A DNA stretch of 64,000 bases from Moritella marina ATCC 15381 (GCF_008931805.1 NZ_CP044399.1:4513370-4577369); one strand, 5' to 3'. Shown: positions 30,894 to 41,652, counted from the stretch's first letter. A program made the numbers and translations. The notes: a model not told the origin generated them from the sequence alone.

Positions 30894-31778
30894 TTAAGCG
30901 GATTCAGCTAAGCGATCTTGCTGTGCCTCAGGTACCTTTACTTGTAACTGAATGATACGGCGGCGGTCAGCAGAAATGACTTTGAATTGGAATTCATCCA
31001 CAGTAATTATTTCACCTTGCTCTGGCAAATGACCAAATGCATGGGCAACCATGCCTCCGATGGTATCCACTTCATCATCGCTAAAGTGAGATGAAAAGTA
31101 ATCATTAAAATCATCAACCGGGGTTAATGCTTGTACTGAAAACACGCTTTTATTAATACGACGAATATCTTCTTGTGCTGATTCATCTTCATCGAATTCG
31201 TCTTCAATTTCACCCACGATCTCTTCGAGAATATCTTCGATGGTAACAAGACCCGATACACCACCAAATTCATCAACGACGACGGCCATATGGTAGCGTT
31301 CAGAACGGAACTCTTTCAGGAGTTTATCAACACGTTTACTTTCTGGTACAACAACTGCTGGGCGTAGAATCGACGATAATTTAAAACTATCTGATTTTCC
31401 AGCGAACACGAATTCAAGCAGATCTTTCGCTAATAAGATCCCTTCAATATGATCTTTATCTTCATTGACGACTGGAAAACGCGAGTGCGCAGAGTCAATC
31501 ATAATCGGTAAAAATTCATCTACCCCTTGGCTCTTATCGATGGTAATCATCTGCGAGCGTGGGATCATAATATCGCGTACTTTTAGTCCTGAGACCTCAA
31601 GCACACCTTCAATCATATCTTTAGTGTCCTGATCGATTAGTTCGCGGTTTTCTGCGTCCTGGATAACTTCTACAAGCTCTTCTCTGTTTTTCGGCTCACC
31701 TTGGAATAATTGAGAAAACTTCTCAAAAAAACCTTTTTTTGATGAACCGTTTGTCGAGTGAGGTTTGTCGTCGTTCAT
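30894..31778 (-). CDS. corC: CorC/YbeX, CBS-domain protein
   Basis: 294 residues. Two CBS domains (about 70-190, with [15 protein letters not shown] and [16 protein letters not shown]) and a C-terminal CorC_HlyC domain (about 205-285, FDDYFSS-like [19 protein letters not shown]). The acidic stretch [15 protein letters not shown] is typical of the family. It is linked to Co/Mg efflux and, in E. coli, to ribosome metabolism together with YbeY and YbeZ. It sits between ybeY and lnt in the conserved miaB-ybeZ-ybeY-ybeX-lnt operon. Confidence 0.94.
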   Translation of the reverse strand: MNDDKPHSTNGSSKKGFFEKFSQLFQGEPKNREELVEVIQDAENRELIDQDTKDMIEGVLEVSGLKVRDIMIPRSQMITIDKSQGVDEFLPIMIDSAHSRFPVVNEDKDHIEGILLAKDLLEFVFAGKSDSFKLSSILRPAVVVPESKRVDKLLKEFRSERYHMAVVVDEFGGVSGLVTIEDILEEIVGEIEDEFDEDESAQEDIRRINKSVFSVQALTPVDDFNDYFSSHFSDDEVDTIGGMVAHAFGHLPEQGEIITVDEFQFKVISADRRRIIQLQVKVPEAQQDRLAESA

Positions 31779-31820
31779 AGTTTGTTGTACCTAAGTTAAG
31801 TAAGGTTAATGATATTAATA

Positions 31821-32282
31821 TTACTTTTCAGTAATATAGGGGTCTTCAAATTCGAGTTTTAGCATAATTTCGGTTTCTAAAGCTTCCATTTCGTCTGCTT
31901 CTTCATCGATAATATGATCATAGCCGAGTAAATGTAAAGTTCCATGAATAACCATATGTGCCCAATGTGCGGTCAGGGGCTTTTGTTGCTCAAGCGCCTC
32001 ACGTTCCACAACTTGCTTACAGATGATTAAATCACCAAGTAGGTTTAATTCAATGCCTTCTGGTACTTCGAATGGAAAAGACAGCACATTAGTTGGTTTG
32101 TCTTTACCACGGTAATCGCTATTTAATTGTTGGCTTTCTGCGTTATCAACAATACGAATAGTGACTTCTGCACTTTCTTGAAACAGTTTAACTACTGCGT
32201 CTAACCAAGTTGTAAATTGCTGTTCTGTTGGTAATTGCTGATCATCTTCAGTGGCAATTTGTAAATCGAGTGTGGTCGTCAT
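31821..32282 (-). CDS. ybeY: Endoribonuclease YbeY
   Basis: 153 residues, the standard size. The zinc-binding motif HxxxHxxxxxH is visible in [13 protein letters not shown] near residue 113-125, with the upstream substrate segment [17 protein letters not shown]. YbeY is a single-strand endoribonuclease needed for 16S rRNA 3'-end maturation and ribosome quality control. Its start overlaps the stop of ybeZ by one base, so translation is likely coupled. Confidence 0.96.
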   Translation of the reverse strand: MTTTLDLQIATEDDQQLPTEQQFTTWLDAVVKLFQESAEVTIRIVDNAESQQLNSDYRGKDKPTNVLSFPFEVPEGIELNLLGDLIICKQVVEREALEQQKPLTAHWAHMVIHGTLHLLGYDHIIDEEADEMEALETEIMLKLEFEDPYITEK

Positions 32283-33310
32283 TAATCTTTATCCTTACGG
32301 GGAATGCCATGTTCAAATGCTTCATAGGCATCGACAATTTGTGCAACAACAGGGTGGCGAACAATATCATTGGATATGAAAACGTTAAAACTAATGTCTT
32401 TCACTGGCTCAAGTACATCAATTGCATGGCGTAAGCCTGATGTGATGTGCTTTGGTAAGTCGACTTGGGTAATATCACCAGTGATCACCGCTTTGGAGTT
32501 AAAGCCAATGCGGGTTAAAAACATCTTCATTTGTTCAATAGTCGTGTTCTGACTTTCATCTAAAATAATAAATGCATCGTTTAAGGTGCGTCCTCGCATA
32601 TAAGCAAGCGGGGCTATTTCTATGACATTACGCTCAATCAAACGTTCCACTTTTTCAAACCCCAGCATCTCAAATAACGCGTCATAGAGTGGACGTAAAT
32701 AAGGATCAACTTTCTGGCTTAAATCACCGGGTAAAAAGCCTAATTTCTCACCTGCTTCAACGGCGGGGCGAGTCAGTAGTATACGGCGTACTTCTTGACG
32801 TTCTAATGCGTCAACGGCAGCTGCGACGGCTAAATAAGTCTTACCTGTACCTGCAGGGCCAACGCCAAAGGTTATATCATGCGTTAAAATATTGGTAATG
32901 TAATTGGCCTGATTGTCACCGCGTGGCTTGATTATACCGCGTTTGGTTTTTATCACGGCATTAAAGCTGGCTACTTTGGCAATCGGTTCTGGGTCGACTA
33001 ATTTGCATGCTTGTATTGCTAAGTGAATCTTTTCAGGTTCGATGTCGGTTACTTGGCCTTTAACGGGCTGCGTTTCGACATAGAGCTCACGAAGAATATC
33101 CATGCAGCAATGGGCATTAACAGGGTTACCGCTTATGTGGAATTGATTATTATGATACGTAATTTCAACTTCTAAACGACGTTCTAGTTGTTTAAGGTTG
33201 TCATCAAACGGGCCACACAAATGTGCGAGTCGGCTGCTGTCGGCTGGTTCTAAAAATATATCGAGCGTTGTCGTATTTTTATTCAAAATAGTCTCATTAG
33301 GCAGAGCCAT
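32282..33310 (-). CDS. ybeZ: PhoH-like ATPase YbeZ
   Basis: 342 residues. The PhoH domain has Walker [14 protein letters not shown] near residue 156 and Walker [11 protein letters not shown], followed by the conserved [26 protein letters not shown]. The N-terminal part resembles the RNA-binding region of the family. YbeZ partners YbeY in RNA metabolism. It lies second in the miaB operon, 31 bases behind miaB. Confidence 0.96.
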   Translation of the reverse strand: MALPNETILNKNTTTLDIFLEPADSSRLAHLCGPFDDNLKQLERRLEVEITYHNNQFHISGNPVNAHCCMDILRELYVETQPVKGQVTDIEPEKIHLAIQACKLVDPEPIAKVASFNAVIKTKRGIIKPRGDNQANYITNILTHDITFGVGPAGTGKTYLAVAAAVDALERQEVRRILLTRPAVEAGEKLGFLPGDLSQKVDPYLRPLYDALFEMLGFEKVERLIERNVIEIAPLAYMRGRTLNDAFIILDESQNTTIEQMKMFLTRIGFNSKAVITGDITQVDLPKHITSGLRHAIDVLEPVKDISFNVFISNDIVRHPVVAQIVDAYEAFEHGIPRKDKD

Positions 33311-33341
33311 TAACGATCATTAATGGCTCTAAGTCTAGCTC

Positions 33342-34769
33342 TTATGGGATGAACTTGGCAACACCTAGCTCATTGGGTTGATTGGTAGCACGTGCCAAGA
33401 TCTCGCTTGGTTTCACGTCACTACGTAGCCCCATTTCATCTTCACCACGGATGAATACACCACGGATAGAGTTAGGGAATACATCAACAATGTCGACATC
33501 AACAAACGTACCGATAAGATCTGGAGAACCTTCGAAGTTAACCACACGGTTGTTTTCCGTACGACCAGTCAGTTCCATGATATTTTTCTTCGATGGACCT
33601 TCAACTAATATACGTTGCGTTGTATTAACCATATTACGGCCAATTTTTTGTGACATTTGGCTAATACGCGTTTGTAAAATTTTCAAACGTTCTTTCTTTT
33701 CTTCTAATGATACATCATCAGGTAAATCTGCAGCTGGCGTACCCGGACGAGCGCTGTAGATGAAACTGAAGCTGATATCATATTCGATGTCTTCAATCAA
33801 TTTCATGGTATCAGCGAAGTCTTGCTTACTTTCACCTGGGAAACCAATGATGAAATCTGAACTCATCACCAGACCTGGACGTGCTTTACGCAGTTTACGG
33901 ATCAATGATTTATATTCGATTGCTGTGTGCGCACGTTTCATCAAGGTTAAGATGCGATCTGAACCTGACTGTACTGGTAAGTGTAAGTGTGACACTACTT
34001 CCGGCGTATCTTTATATACTTCAACGATATCGCTGGTAAATTCAATCGGGTGACTGGTGGTATAACGAATGCGGTCAATACCATCAATTGCAGCTACATA
34101 ACGTAATAGATCTGCAAATGAACACATATCATCGTCGTGCATTTCACCACGATATGCATTGGCATTTTGACCTAAAAGGTTAACTTCACGTACACCTTGC
34201 TCTGCTAATTGAGCTATTTCATATAAGATATCATCCAGTGGACGGCTTACTTCTTCGCCACGTGTATACGGTACTACGCAGAACGTACAGTATTTTGAAC
34301 AGCCTTCCATGATAGAAACGAATGCTGACACACCTTCGGCACGTGGCTCTGGTAAACGGTCAAACTTTTCTATTTCAGGGAAACTAACATCAACTAGGCC
34401 TTTTTTACCAGCTTGAGCATCGGTGATCATTTCAGGTAAACGGTGTAAAGTCTGTGGACCAAATACCAAGTTTACAATAGGTGCGCGTTTCTGAATTTCA
34501 GCACCTTCTTGTGATGCTACGCAGCCGCCCACACCTATCACTAATTTTGGATTGCGTTTTTTTAGCTTTTTCCAGCGACCTAATTGGTGAAATACTTTTT
34601 CTTGTGCTTTTTCTCTGATAGAACAGGTGTTTAATAGAAGAACATCCGCTTCCTCTGGGTTTTCAGTCAGTTCAAAACCATTTTCGGCATTTAACAAATC
34701 TGCCATTTTTGATGAATCGTATTCGTTCATCTGGCAGCCCCAGGTTTTAATGTGCAGTTTTTTACTCAT
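33342..34769 (-). CDS. miaB: tRNA-2-methylthio-N6-dimethylallyladenosine synthase MiaB
   Basis: 475 residues. This radical-SAM methylthiotransferase modifies i6A37 in tRNAs reading U-starting codons. The N-terminal UPF0004 domain has three Cys for the auxiliary 4Fe-4S cluster ([28 protein letters not shown]). The radical-SAM CxxxCxxC is in [15 protein letters not shown] near residue 155-170. A C-terminal TRAM domain is at about 378-442. It is the first gene of the operon, divergent from ubiF as in E. coli. Confidence 0.97.
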   Translation of the reverse strand: MSKKLHIKTWGCQMNEYDSSKMADLLNAENGFELTENPEEADVLLLNTCSIREKAQEKVFHQLGRWKKLKKRNPKLVIGVGGCVASQEGAEIQKRAPIVNLVFGPQTLHRLPEMITDAQAGKKGLVDVSFPEIEKFDRLPEPRAEGVSAFVSIMEGCSKYCTFCVVPYTRGEEVSRPLDDILYEIAQLAEQGVREVNLLGQNANAYRGEMHDDDMCSFADLLRYVAAIDGIDRIRYTTSHPIEFTSDIVEVYKDTPEVVSHLHLPVQSGSDRILTLMKRAHTAIEYKSLIRKLRKARPGLVMSSDFIIGFPGESKQDFADTMKLIEDIEYDISFSFIYSARPGTPAADLPDDVSLEEKKERLKILQTRISQMSQKIGRNMVNTTQRILVEGPSKKNIMELTGRTENNRVVNFEGSPDLIGTFVDVDIVDVFPNSIRGVFIRGEDEMGLRSDVKPSEILARATNQPNELGVAKFIP

Positions 34770-34993
34770 TATCCACGTTGCTCTTTATTATTTATTGCGA
34801 TATTCGGGTTGTGTGAAAACACACAGAAGATCGCGTATTCTACTGCCTTAATTCGCTGTTGACTAGACGTTATCTGTGCATCTATGCATAAATTTACTGT
34901 AATTTTCATTGCACAAAGCAATCATTTAAACGTAAAGCTTGGTAGAATTCTGATTCAGCTAAGAATTTATCCTTAAACGGTTCAGGAAATACG

Positions 34994-36166
34994 ATGCAGG
35001 AATTTGATGTAATTATTGTTGGTGGTGGGATGGTCGGTGCGAGTACTGCCAACTTACTTGCTCCTTCAGGCCTTAAAATTGCGGTCATTGAAGCGCAAGC
35101 GCCAGCTGTGTTCTCATTTGAGCAACCGATGGATTTACGTGTCTCGGCAATCAGTTTGGCCTCTCAGCAGTTACTTGTCGCTACCGGTGCTTGGAGCAAC
35201 ATCAGAGAAATGCGTCTTTGCCCTTACCGTCGTCTGGAAACGTGGGATCAGGGCGGGTGTGAGACGAAGTTTCATGCGAATGATATTGGTCATGATAAAT
35301 TAGGCTATATTATTGAAAACCGCGTGATCCAGTTAGGTCTGCTCGAGGCGATGAAGCGTCATGATAATGTGCAATTAATGTGCCCAGAGAAAGTTACAAC
35401 GTTAACGCAATACAGTGATCACGCTGAGATCGTGCTGACTTCTGGGGCTAAAATCGGCGCTAAGTTAGTGCTGGCCGCAGATGGTGCCAATTCAATTATT
35501 CGCCAGCAGAGTCATATCGGTATTAGCAGCTGGGATTATCGTCAAAATTGCATGTTAATTAATATTGATACTCAGCAAGCGCAGCAAGACGTGACTTGGC
35601 AAGAGTTTTCACCGACAGGGCCGATGGCACTATTACCATTACCGGGTCATAAAGCATCGCTCGTTTGGTATCATCAAACGGCGCAAATTAAATACCTCAG
35701 TCAGTTATCCAACGTAGAACTGAAAAAAGAAGTACAACAACACTTTCCTGATTTAATCGGTGAGTTTGAGATCACCAATCATGGCTCATTTCCATTAACA
35801 CGCCGTCATGCTCAGCAGTATTATAAAGGTCGCGTGGTATTACTGGGTGATGCTGCGCATACCATTAATCCATTAGCGGGACAGGGCGTTAATATCGGCT
35901 TTAAAGATGTGAATGTATTATGCGAACTGATTCGTAGCGCGGTGATTGAAGGTGAAGCGTGGGATAGCGAAGCATTATTAAAACAGTACCAGCGTTCGAG
36001 AAGACCAGATAACCTATTAATGCAAACCAGTATGGATTTGTTTTATTCGGTATTCAGTAATAACGCTGTGCCAATGAAGATATTGCGTAACCTTGGCCTT
36101 GCTGTCGCACAACGTGCCGGACCATTAAAGCGCCAGGCGTTACGTTATGCGATTGGTTTAAGCTAG
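34994..36166 (+). CDS. ubiF: Ubiquinone biosynthesis FAD monooxygenase (UbiF-type)
   Basis: 390 residues. The N-terminal FAD motif VIIVGGGMVGAS (about 6-17), the middle DG motif AADGANSIIRQ, and the C-terminal GDAAHTINPLAGQGVN define the UbiH/UbiF/VisC/COQ6 hydroxylase family. Assignment as 2-octaprenyl-3-methyl-6-methoxy-1,4-benzoquinol hydroxylase (UbiF) rests on its location divergent from miaB, the E. coli arrangement. The start ATG 34994 has an upstream GGTTCAGGAAA. It ends 19 bases from the stop of the convergent haem-type chemoreceptor. Confidence 0.9.
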   Translation: MQEFDVIIVGGGMVGASTANLLAPSGLKIAVIEAQAPAVFSFEQPMDLRVSAISLASQQLLVATGAWSNIREMRLCPYRRLETWDQGGCETKFHANDIGHDKLGYIIENRVIQLGLLEAMKRHDNVQLMCPEKVTTLTQYSDHAEIVLTSGAKIGAKLVLAADGANSIIRQQSHIGISSWDYRQNCMLINIDTQQAQQDVTWQEFSPTGPMALLPLPGHKASLVWYHQTAQIKYLSQLSNVELKKEVQQHFPDLIGEFEITNHGSFPLTRRHAQQYYKGRVVLLGDAAHTINPLAGQGVNIGFKDVNVLCELIRSAVIEGEAWDSEALLKQYQRSRRPDNLLMQTSMDLFYSVFSNNAVPMKILRNLGLAVAQRAGPLKRQALRYAIGLS

Positions 36167-36185
36167 TTATTATTTATCATTACGT

Positions 36186-37796
36186 TTAGCTTAATTTAAA
36201 TTCTTTTACTTTTGTAAGTAGTTCCGTTGAATGGCTGAGTAAGTCTTGACTGATACTACTTGCATGGGTAGCCACGACGGTTGTTTCATCCGAGTGAACG
36301 GCAATCATTTCAATATTATGCTGAATATCAGTGGTCAGTGCTTGTTGTGTCGTTGATGATTCGCTGACGGAATCATTGAGCTGATTAATTTCCTGCATTT
36401 CCCGTGCAATCTCATTTAACATATCTGCTAATTGCGATACCTTGATCGCGCCTTCTGCTGCCGTCACTTTGGCTGTATCCATTGCTGCGAACGAACTGTT
36501 TGATGTTTCAATCAATGAGCTGACAATCGTTTGTATTTCTTTGGTTGAGTTATTGGTTTTGATCGCTAGCGCCCGCACTTCTTCAGCAACAACTGCAAAA
36601 CCACGACCACTTTCGCCAGCGCGAGCAGCTTCAATAGCGGCGTTCAATGCTAATAAGTTAGTTTGCTCTGAAATAGAATTTATTACCCCCAATATCTTGG
36701 TGACGTTGTTGGTTTGCTCACCGAGTTGCTGCATTTTATCGACGACATGATCAAGTTGTGTTGTTAGTGTGGTTATTTCATCAATGGTGGCAGATGCTAA
36801 AGTATTACCTTTATCTGTTTGTAACGCTGCTTGTGTCGATGCTGCTGTGGTCCTTGTTGCTTTGGTTTTAATATCTTCAACCTGAGTCTGCATGGTAGCG
36901 ATACTGGCGTTAATGGTTGCTGCTTCTTGTTTCTGCTGATTTGCTGAATTATAAGTTTGTGTTGATGCGGTGCTTAGCTTGGTGGAAATATCTTCTAATT
37001 GCTCGGCTGTGTTGAGCACATGGGTGAGGCTGTAATGAAAATTACTCATCATGTAATTAAACGCGGTGACCATACGGCCAATTTCGTCGTGGCTTTTCAC
37101 TTCAATCAGGGTTGTAACATCTTGAGTATCGCTGGCGAGTTCCATGCTAGCGGTGAGATCGCTGATTGGCTTGAGGATCACTTTACGAATAATGAACAAG
37201 GTCAGTAGTAAACCAGCAAATAATACCACGGCTAAAATAGCACTCGAGCGTAAAATATTTTGTTGTACTTGTTGGTAGAAATGGTTCAGAGAATATTCTA
37301 GCCTGACTGCACCGAGTACATCGCCTTCTTTGGCATTGTGACAAGCTGTGCAATCTGTGCCTCGGTAATTTTTTGAGGCGATAAGAGGCTTGGTGATTAA
37401 TAGCGTTTCACCTTCTAGGGTACTAATGACTTGGGTGATATCTTCACCTGCAAGTGCGCGGCGATCAAAATCATCTTTGATTTGTTCGCTGGCCAATCCA
37501 GGACCGTACAGTTGATTGACTTTATCGGCTCTGACGACTCGTATATCAGCAATGTTATCGTTTTCTAACATTTTGTGGCGTAAGGTTTCACGTTGACCAA
37601 TGCTGCCTGTCAGCATCATGGTATTTAGACTATCAAAGTAAGTATCGGCTTGTTCGTGGGCTTGCTGCTCTAGAATAGATAAAACCAAGGCTGTTTCTTG
37701 CTTGCTTTGTGATAACGCAGAAATAGCGAGGATAAGAATAAACAAACTGCTCAGTGCGAGGTTTATTTTTTTAGCGATAGAGACATTTTTTAACAT
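36186..37796 (-). CDS. Chemoreceptor with periplasmic c-type haem motif
   Basis: 536 residues from ATG at 37796 (GGAAGAA just upstream); a TTG at 37823 is less likely. Span 1 at about 12-29 and span 2 at about 185-208 enclose a periplasmic domain with CTACH (C149, C152, H153), a c-type haem attachment motif. HAMP follows (about 210-262), then the signalling domain with [18 protein letters not shown] and [12 protein letters not shown]. The arrangement resembles haem-containing DUF3365/Cache-like chemoreceptor sensors known from Geobacter, which sense redox state or small gases. Haem attachment itself is inferred from CxxCH and the periplasmic location. Confidence 0.92.
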   Translation of the reverse strand: MLKNVSIAKKINLALSSLFILILAISALSQSKQETALVLSILEQQAHEQADTYFDSLNTMMLTGSIGQRETLRHKMLENDNIADIRVVRADKVNQLYGPGLASEQIKDDFDRRALAGEDITQVISTLEGETLLITKPLIASKNYRGTDCTACHNAKEGDVLGAVRLEYSLNHFYQQVQQNILRSSAILAVVLFAGLLLTLFIIRKVILKPISDLTASMELASDTQDVTTLIEVKSHDEIGRMVTAFNYMMSNFHYSLTHVLNTAEQLEDISTKLSTASTQTYNSANQQKQEAATINASIATMQTQVEDIKTKATRTTAASTQAALQTDKGNTLASATIDEITTLTTQLDHVVDKMQQLGEQTNNVTKILGVINSISEQTNLLALNAAIEAARAGESGRGFAVVAEEVRALAIKTNNSTKEIQTIVSSLIETSNSSFAAMDTAKVTAAEGAIKVSQLADMLNEIAREMQEINQLNDSVSESSTTQQALTTDIQHNIEMIAVHSDETTVVATHASSISQDLLSHSTELLTKVKEFKLS

Positions 37797-38170
37797 TGTT
37801 TCTTCCCATTTGAAACCAACCAAAATAGATCAAGTACTTACAATGATTATTGGTTTTTAATTCTACTGTAATTAGTAGGGTTAATCGTAACAAATTAATC
37901 TTGCTACAAATAGGATATCGGCCAAAAGAGGTATTTTGTTAGCTCAAATATGACAAAAAAGTTAATTAAGTGGAATGTAAGGTGATGAGAAGCTGATTGT
38001 GGTAATGCGAGGAATAAAACTTGCGTAATAATCATATGGATTATTAAAATGCTGAAATTAGAAATTAGAAATTAGAAATTAGAAATTAGAAATTAGAAAT
38101 TAGAAATTAGAAATTAGAAATTAGAAATTATAAATTAGGGCGGGGTATTCAGAGGAGTGTTTAGAAAAAG
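37797..38170. other. Intergenic region with heptanucleotide repeat
   Basis: 374 bases between the chemoreceptor start and the last gene of the tRNA operon. Besides the GAAATTA repeat at 38054-38137 it is A+T-rich, and must include the chemoreceptor promoter. No clear terminator hairpin for the tRNA operon was found. Confidence 0.6.
38054..38137 (+). repeat. Heptanucleotide repeat (GAAATTA)11
   Basis: Eleven perfect copies of GAAATTA (38054-38130) followed by one variant copy TAAATTA (38131-38137). It starts 34 bases from the 3' end of the last tRNA. It is non-coding. Confidence 0.97.
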
Positions 38171-38245
38171 TGGCAGGGATATGAGGATTTGAACCTCAGA
38201 ATCCCGAGATCAAAACCCGGTGCCTTACCGCTTGGCGATATCCCT
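38171..38245 (-). tRNA. tRNA-Gln (TTG)
   Basis: 75 bases, last in the tRNA operon. Acceptor AGGGATA/TATCCCT, anticodon loop TTTTGAT with TTG, T loop TTCAAAT, encoded CCA. The three other Gln copies appear identical in sequence. Confidence 0.97.
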
Positions 38246-38285
38246 GCAAATCTTTCTACAGCATTGCTGTATTGTGTATAAAACA

Positions 38286-38370
38286 TGGTGCGGAAGGAGA
38301 GACTTGAACTCTCACACCTTGCGATACTAGAACCTAAATCTAGCGCGTCTACCAATTCCGCCACTTCCGC
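38286..38370 (-). tRNA. tRNA-Leu (TAG)
   Basis: 85 bases with a long variable arm. Acceptor GCGGAAG/CTTCCGC, anticodon arm CTAGA-TTTAGGT-TCTAG with TAG, CCA encoded. Confidence 0.97.
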
Positions 38371-38394
38371 AATGTTTTATTTTCAAAATAAGAA

Positions 38395-38471
38395 TGGTGG
38401 CCATGACGGGACTTGAACCTGTGACCCCAGCATTATGAATGCTGTGCTCTAACCAGCTGAGCTACATGGCC
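38395..38471 (-). tRNA. tRNA-Met (CAT), elongator type
   Basis: 77 bases. Acceptor GGCCATG/CATGGCC fully paired, which argues against an initiator tRNA; anticodon arm CAGCA-TTCATAA-TGCTG with CAT; CCA encoded. Confidence 0.95.
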
Positions 38472-38522
38472 ATTCTTACTTCGTTTTCTATCCTATCCGT
38501 ATAAATACGAATGAGATAAAAG

Positions 38523-38597
38523 TGGCAGGGATATGAGGATTTGAACCTCAGAATCCCGAGATCAAAACCCGGTGCCTTACCGCTTGGCGATATCCCT
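38523..38597 (-). tRNA. tRNA-Gln (TTG)
   Basis: 75 bases, same sequence as the other Gln copies. The spacer beside it (ATGTAACTTTCGTTACAT) can form a small hairpin, also found near the next Gln copy. Confidence 0.97.
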
Positions 38598-38647
38598 ACA
38601 ATTCTTTATGTAACTTTCGTTACATTACTTTCTATAAAAGAAAAGCA

Positions 38648-38732
38648 TGGTGCGGAAGGAGAGACTTGAACTCTCACACCTTGCGATACTAGAACCTAAA
38701 TCTAGCGCGTCTACCAATTCCGCCACTTCCGC
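38648..38732 (-). tRNA. tRNA-Leu (TAG)
   Basis: 85 bases, apparently identical to the copy at 38286. Part of a repeated Leu-Gln unit of about 300 bases. Confidence 0.97.
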
Positions 38733-38828
38733 ACAATATTCTTTATCATTACAAGGTTGGTAGTATTGAATGGTTAGAGTTCAATAAACCTTGTGATGTT
38801 AACACTGACCTAAGTCTGTGTTGGTATA

Positions 38829-38903
38829 TGGCAGGGATATGAGGATTTGAACCTCAGAATCCCGAGATCAAAACCCGGTGCCTTACCGCTTGGCGATATC
38901 CCT
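38829..38903 (-). tRNA. tRNA-Gln (TTG)
   Basis: 75 bases, same sequence as the other Gln copies; anticodon TTG, CCA encoded. Confidence 0.97.
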
Positions 38904-38939
38904 ACAATTCTTCATATAACTTTCGTTATACTTAAAGCA

Positions 38940-39024
38940 TGGTGCGGAAGGAGAGACTTGAACTCTCACACCTTGCGATACTAGAACCTAAATCTAGCGC
39001 GTCTACCAATTCCGCCACTTCCGC
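38940..39024 (-). tRNA. tRNA-Leu (TAG)
   Basis: 85 bases, same sequence as the other two Leu copies; anticodon TAG, long variable arm, CCA encoded. Confidence 0.97.
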
Positions 39025-39128
39025 ACAATATTCTTTATATTTATAAACTTGGTAGTGTTAGACAAATTAATGAGTAACAATGTTTATAAATTTAATAACT
39101 CGCTACGAATAGCCAGTCATTTATATAA

Positions 39129-39203
39129 TGGCAGGGATATGAGGATTTGAACCTCAGAATCCCGAGATCAAAACCCGGTGCCTTACCGCTTGGCGATATC
39201 CCT
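39129..39203 (-). tRNA. tRNA-Gln (TTG)
   Basis: 75 bases, second gene of the operon as transcribed; anticodon TTG, CCA encoded. Confidence 0.97.
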
Positions 39204-39219
39204 ACAATTAGAATTAAGA

Positions 39220-39296
39220 TGGTGGCCATGACGGGACTTGAACCTGTGACCCCAGCATTATGAATGCTGTGCTCTAACCAGCTGAGCTACATGGCC
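39220..39296 (-). tRNA. tRNA-Met (CAT), elongator type
   Basis: 77 bases, first gene of the nine-tRNA operon (Met-Gln-Leu-Gln-Leu-Gln-Met-Leu-Gln). Same sequence as the copy at 38395. E. coli has a related Met-Leu-Gln operon. Confidence 0.95.
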
Positions 39297-39348
39297 ATCT
39301 TAAATCTCATTCCGACTAGCAATTGCTTGTTTCGTTGGAACGGGGCGC

Positions 39349-39377
39349 ATTATGCTAATTACAGCGAAGTTCGTCAA
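39349..39377 (-). promoter_or_regulatory. Promoter of the tRNA operon
   Basis: On the minus strand: TTGACG (39372-39377), a 17-base spacer and CATAAT (39349-39354), followed by the GC-rich discriminator GCGCCCC. The discriminator predicts stringent (ppGpp) control together with the rRNA operon. About 50 bases separate it from the first tRNA. Confidence 0.88.
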
Positions 39378-39604
39378 CTATTTTTTAGTTAAAAAACATT
39401 TTTATCTGCGCTTGTTGAAATTCTGTACGAATCCTGTTGTCACTCTATGCTATTTGTATTAAAACTGCAAACGTTGATAATTTAAAGTCGTTGTAGCCTG
39501 TTTTTTTTGATGGCTCTGAAACCGGCTTATTTTATGATAATTTGCTTATTCAATTGATCGTTGGTGGTTTTATTTACCGTGACCGTATTGAGATAGCCTA
39601 GAAA

Positions 39605-39636
39605 CAACAAACGCTGGCAATTGCCAGCGTTTGTTG
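39605..39636. terminator. 32-bp perfect palindrome after ychF
   Basis: CAACAAACGCTGGCAA and TTGCCAGCGTTTGTTG are exact inverted copies without spacer. It lies about 80 bases behind the ychF stop. The T-rich end (TTTGTTGTTTC as transcribed) makes terminator function likely. Confidence 0.7.
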
Positions 39637-39718
39637 TGCTTACTTTAGTGTCAACCACGAGTTGAGCTTAATAGCTTAATCTAAGTCTATTCATTTTAGG
39701 CTATTAACTTAAGCTTAA

Positions 39719-40810
39719 TTATACGTTGAAACGGAAATGTACAACATCACCATCTTTAACGATGTAATCTTTACCTTCTAGACGCCACTGACCTGCAGTC
39801 TTAGCGCCTGCTTCACCTTTGTTCTCGATGAATGCAGCGTAAGGGACAACTTCTGCACGGATAAAGCCTTTTTCGAAGTCTGTGTGGATCTTACCGGCTG
39901 CTTGTGGTGCTGTTGCGTTTACAGGGATAGTCCATGCGCGAACTTCTTTAACACCAGCTGTGAAATAAGTTTGCAGTGTTAGTAATTCATAACCTGCACG
40001 AATTACACGGTTAAGACCTGGTTCTTCGATGCCCATGTCTTCCATGAATTCTGCACGTTCTTCATCTTCAAGTTCAGCAATGTCAGCTTCCATTGATGCA
40101 CAGATAGCAACAACAACTGCATTTTCTGTTGCAGCTAATTGACGTACTGAATCTAAAAATGCGTTATCTTCAAAGCCATCTTCAGCAACATTAGCAATGT
40201 ACATCGTTGGTTTTAGTGTTAAGAAGTTCATGTATTCAACAGCAGCAACTTCTTCTTTAGATAATTCTAAAGAACGGATCATTTCGCCTTCAGCAAGATG
40301 AGCCATGATTTTTTCAACAACTGGCACTTCAAATTTAGCGTCTTTATCGCCGCCTTTAGCTTTTTTAGCTAAACGTAATAATGCGCGCTCACAGCTGTCT
40401 AGATCCGCTAGTGCAAGTTCAGTGTTGATGGTGTCGATGTCATCTAGTGGTGAGATCTTGTTGTTCACGTGAATGATGTTGTCATCTTCAAAACAACGTA
40501 CAACGTGACCAATTGCGTCTGTCTCACGGATGTTAGCTAGGAATTTGTTACCTAGGCCTTCACCTTTTGATGCGCCAGCTACTAAGCCTGCAATATCAAC
40601 AAATTCCATTGTAGTTGGTAATACACGTTCAGGGTTTACAATTGCAGATAGTGCATCTAAACGCTTATCTGGCACTGGAACAACACCCGTGTTCGGTTCA
40701 ATTGTGCAGAACGGGAAGTTAGCTGCTTCGATACCAGCTTGTGTTAGTGCATTAAATAGTGTTGATTTACCTACATTTGGTAAGCCTACGATGCCGCATT
40801 TAAAACCCAT
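39719..40810 (-). CDS. ychF: Redox-regulated ATPase/GTPase YchF
   Basis: 363 residues, E. coli length. P-loop [15 protein letters not shown] (about 8-22), switch region [31 protein letters not shown] and a C-terminal TGS domain (about 280-363). YchF (OLA1) is an Obg-type P-loop protein that prefers ATP, binds ribosomes and is linked to oxidative stress response and to leaderless-mRNA translation. It follows pth with an 83-base gap, the usual gammaproteobacterial order. Confidence 0.97.
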   Translation of the reverse strand: MGFKCGIVGLPNVGKSTLFNALTQAGIEAANFPFCTIEPNTGVVPVPDKRLDALSAIVNPERVLPTTMEFVDIAGLVAGASKGEGLGNKFLANIRETDAIGHVVRCFEDDNIIHVNNKISPLDDIDTINTELALADLDSCERALLRLAKKAKGGDKDAKFEVPVVEKIMAHLAEGEMIRSLELSKEEVAAVEYMNFLTLKPTMYIANVAEDGFEDNAFLDSVRQLAATENAVVVAICASMEADIAELEDEERAEFMEDMGIEEPGLNRVIRAGYELLTLQTYFTAGVKEVRAWTIPVNATAPQAAGKIHTDFEKGFIRAEVVPYAAFIENKGEAGAKTAGQWRLEGKDYIVKDGDVVHFRFNV

Positions 40811-40893
40811 GATTTTTACCTTATTTGCTATGTACTAAAATTGGTTCACACAGTTAATTATTTATCTGTATGTGTTTAAGTATTTTTTGTTCA

Positions 40894-41484
40894 TTATTGT
40901 GCTTTGAACGTATGTAAACGACTCATCGCTTTGACCATACCGTCTTTAGCTAAAATATCAATACAGCGCACTGCTTCATCAACGGCTGCATCCATTTGTT
41001 CTTGTTCTATTTTTTGTGCTTTGCCAAGTACATAACCGGTTACTTTTTCTTTGCTACCGGGATGGCCTATGCCGATACGTAAACGGAAAAATTCTTTGCT
41101 GTTAGCCATGCGACTAATTATGTCTTTTAGACCATTGTGACCACCGTGGCTGCCGCCTTGCTTAAATTTAGCGACGCCGGGTGGTAAATCTAATTCATCA
41201 TGAACCACTAAAATCTCGGTTACATCAATCTGATAAAATTTGGCAATTGCCGCAACAGATTTTCCGCTTAAATTCATGAACGTCGTGGGTACCAGTAAAC
41301 GTACATCTTTACCTGCTACATTGATACGGGCCGTATAACCAAAATACTTAGATTCTTCACGTAATTGCGTATTATGCCATTTTGCTAATTCGTTAATAAA
41401 CCAAGCGCCAGCATTGTGACGGGTGCGGCTATATTCTTGTCCTGGATTAGCCAGGCCGACAATTAAACGAATGTCGTTGCTCAT
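40894..41484 (-). CDS. pth: Peptidyl-tRNA hydrolase
   Basis: 196 residues. The enzyme releases peptides from prematurely dropped peptidyl-tRNA. Visible family features are [17 protein letters not shown] with catalytic His near 23, [10 protein letters not shown], and [30 protein letters not shown]. Located between prs and ychF. Confidence 0.97.
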   Translation of the reverse strand: MSNDIRLIVGLANPGQEYSRTRHNAGAWFINELAKWHNTQLREESKYFGYTARINVAGKDVRLLVPTTFMNLSGKSVAAIAKFYQIDVTEILVVHDELDLPPGVAKFKQGGSHGGHNGLKDIISRMANSKEFFRLRIGIGHPGSKEKVTGYVLGKAQKIEQEQMDAAVDEAVRCIDILAKDGMVKAMSRLHTFKAQ

Positions 41485-41652
41485 GGTATACCTATATTGC
41501 TGTAATGATGGCTTAATGGGTACTCGAGACTGTTGCTCAATTACTCATTGAATAAAAAACGCGCTATTTTACCCTGTGTCAGGGAAAACCTCAACTGGCG
41601 TATGAGACAAAGGTTTGTTGTGAGTGGTTTTGCGGTTGTTTGGGACGTTATA

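Larger units (their letters stand above)
39297..39718. other. Intergenic region: tRNA operon promoter and ychF-end palindrome
   Basis: 422 bases. It contains the promoter of the tRNA operon (39349-39377) and the 32-bp palindrome behind ychF (39605-39636). The remaining sequence shows no gene. Confidence 0.6.

Noticed and set aside
38054-38137. Heptanucleotide repeat as an origin iteron or coding phase-variable tract
   Set aside because: Seven-base units are too short for iterons, and no gene reads through it.
38161-38364. Minus-strand open frame across tRNA-Gln and tRNA-Leu
   Set aside because: It covers two well-formed tRNA genes; coding is accidental.
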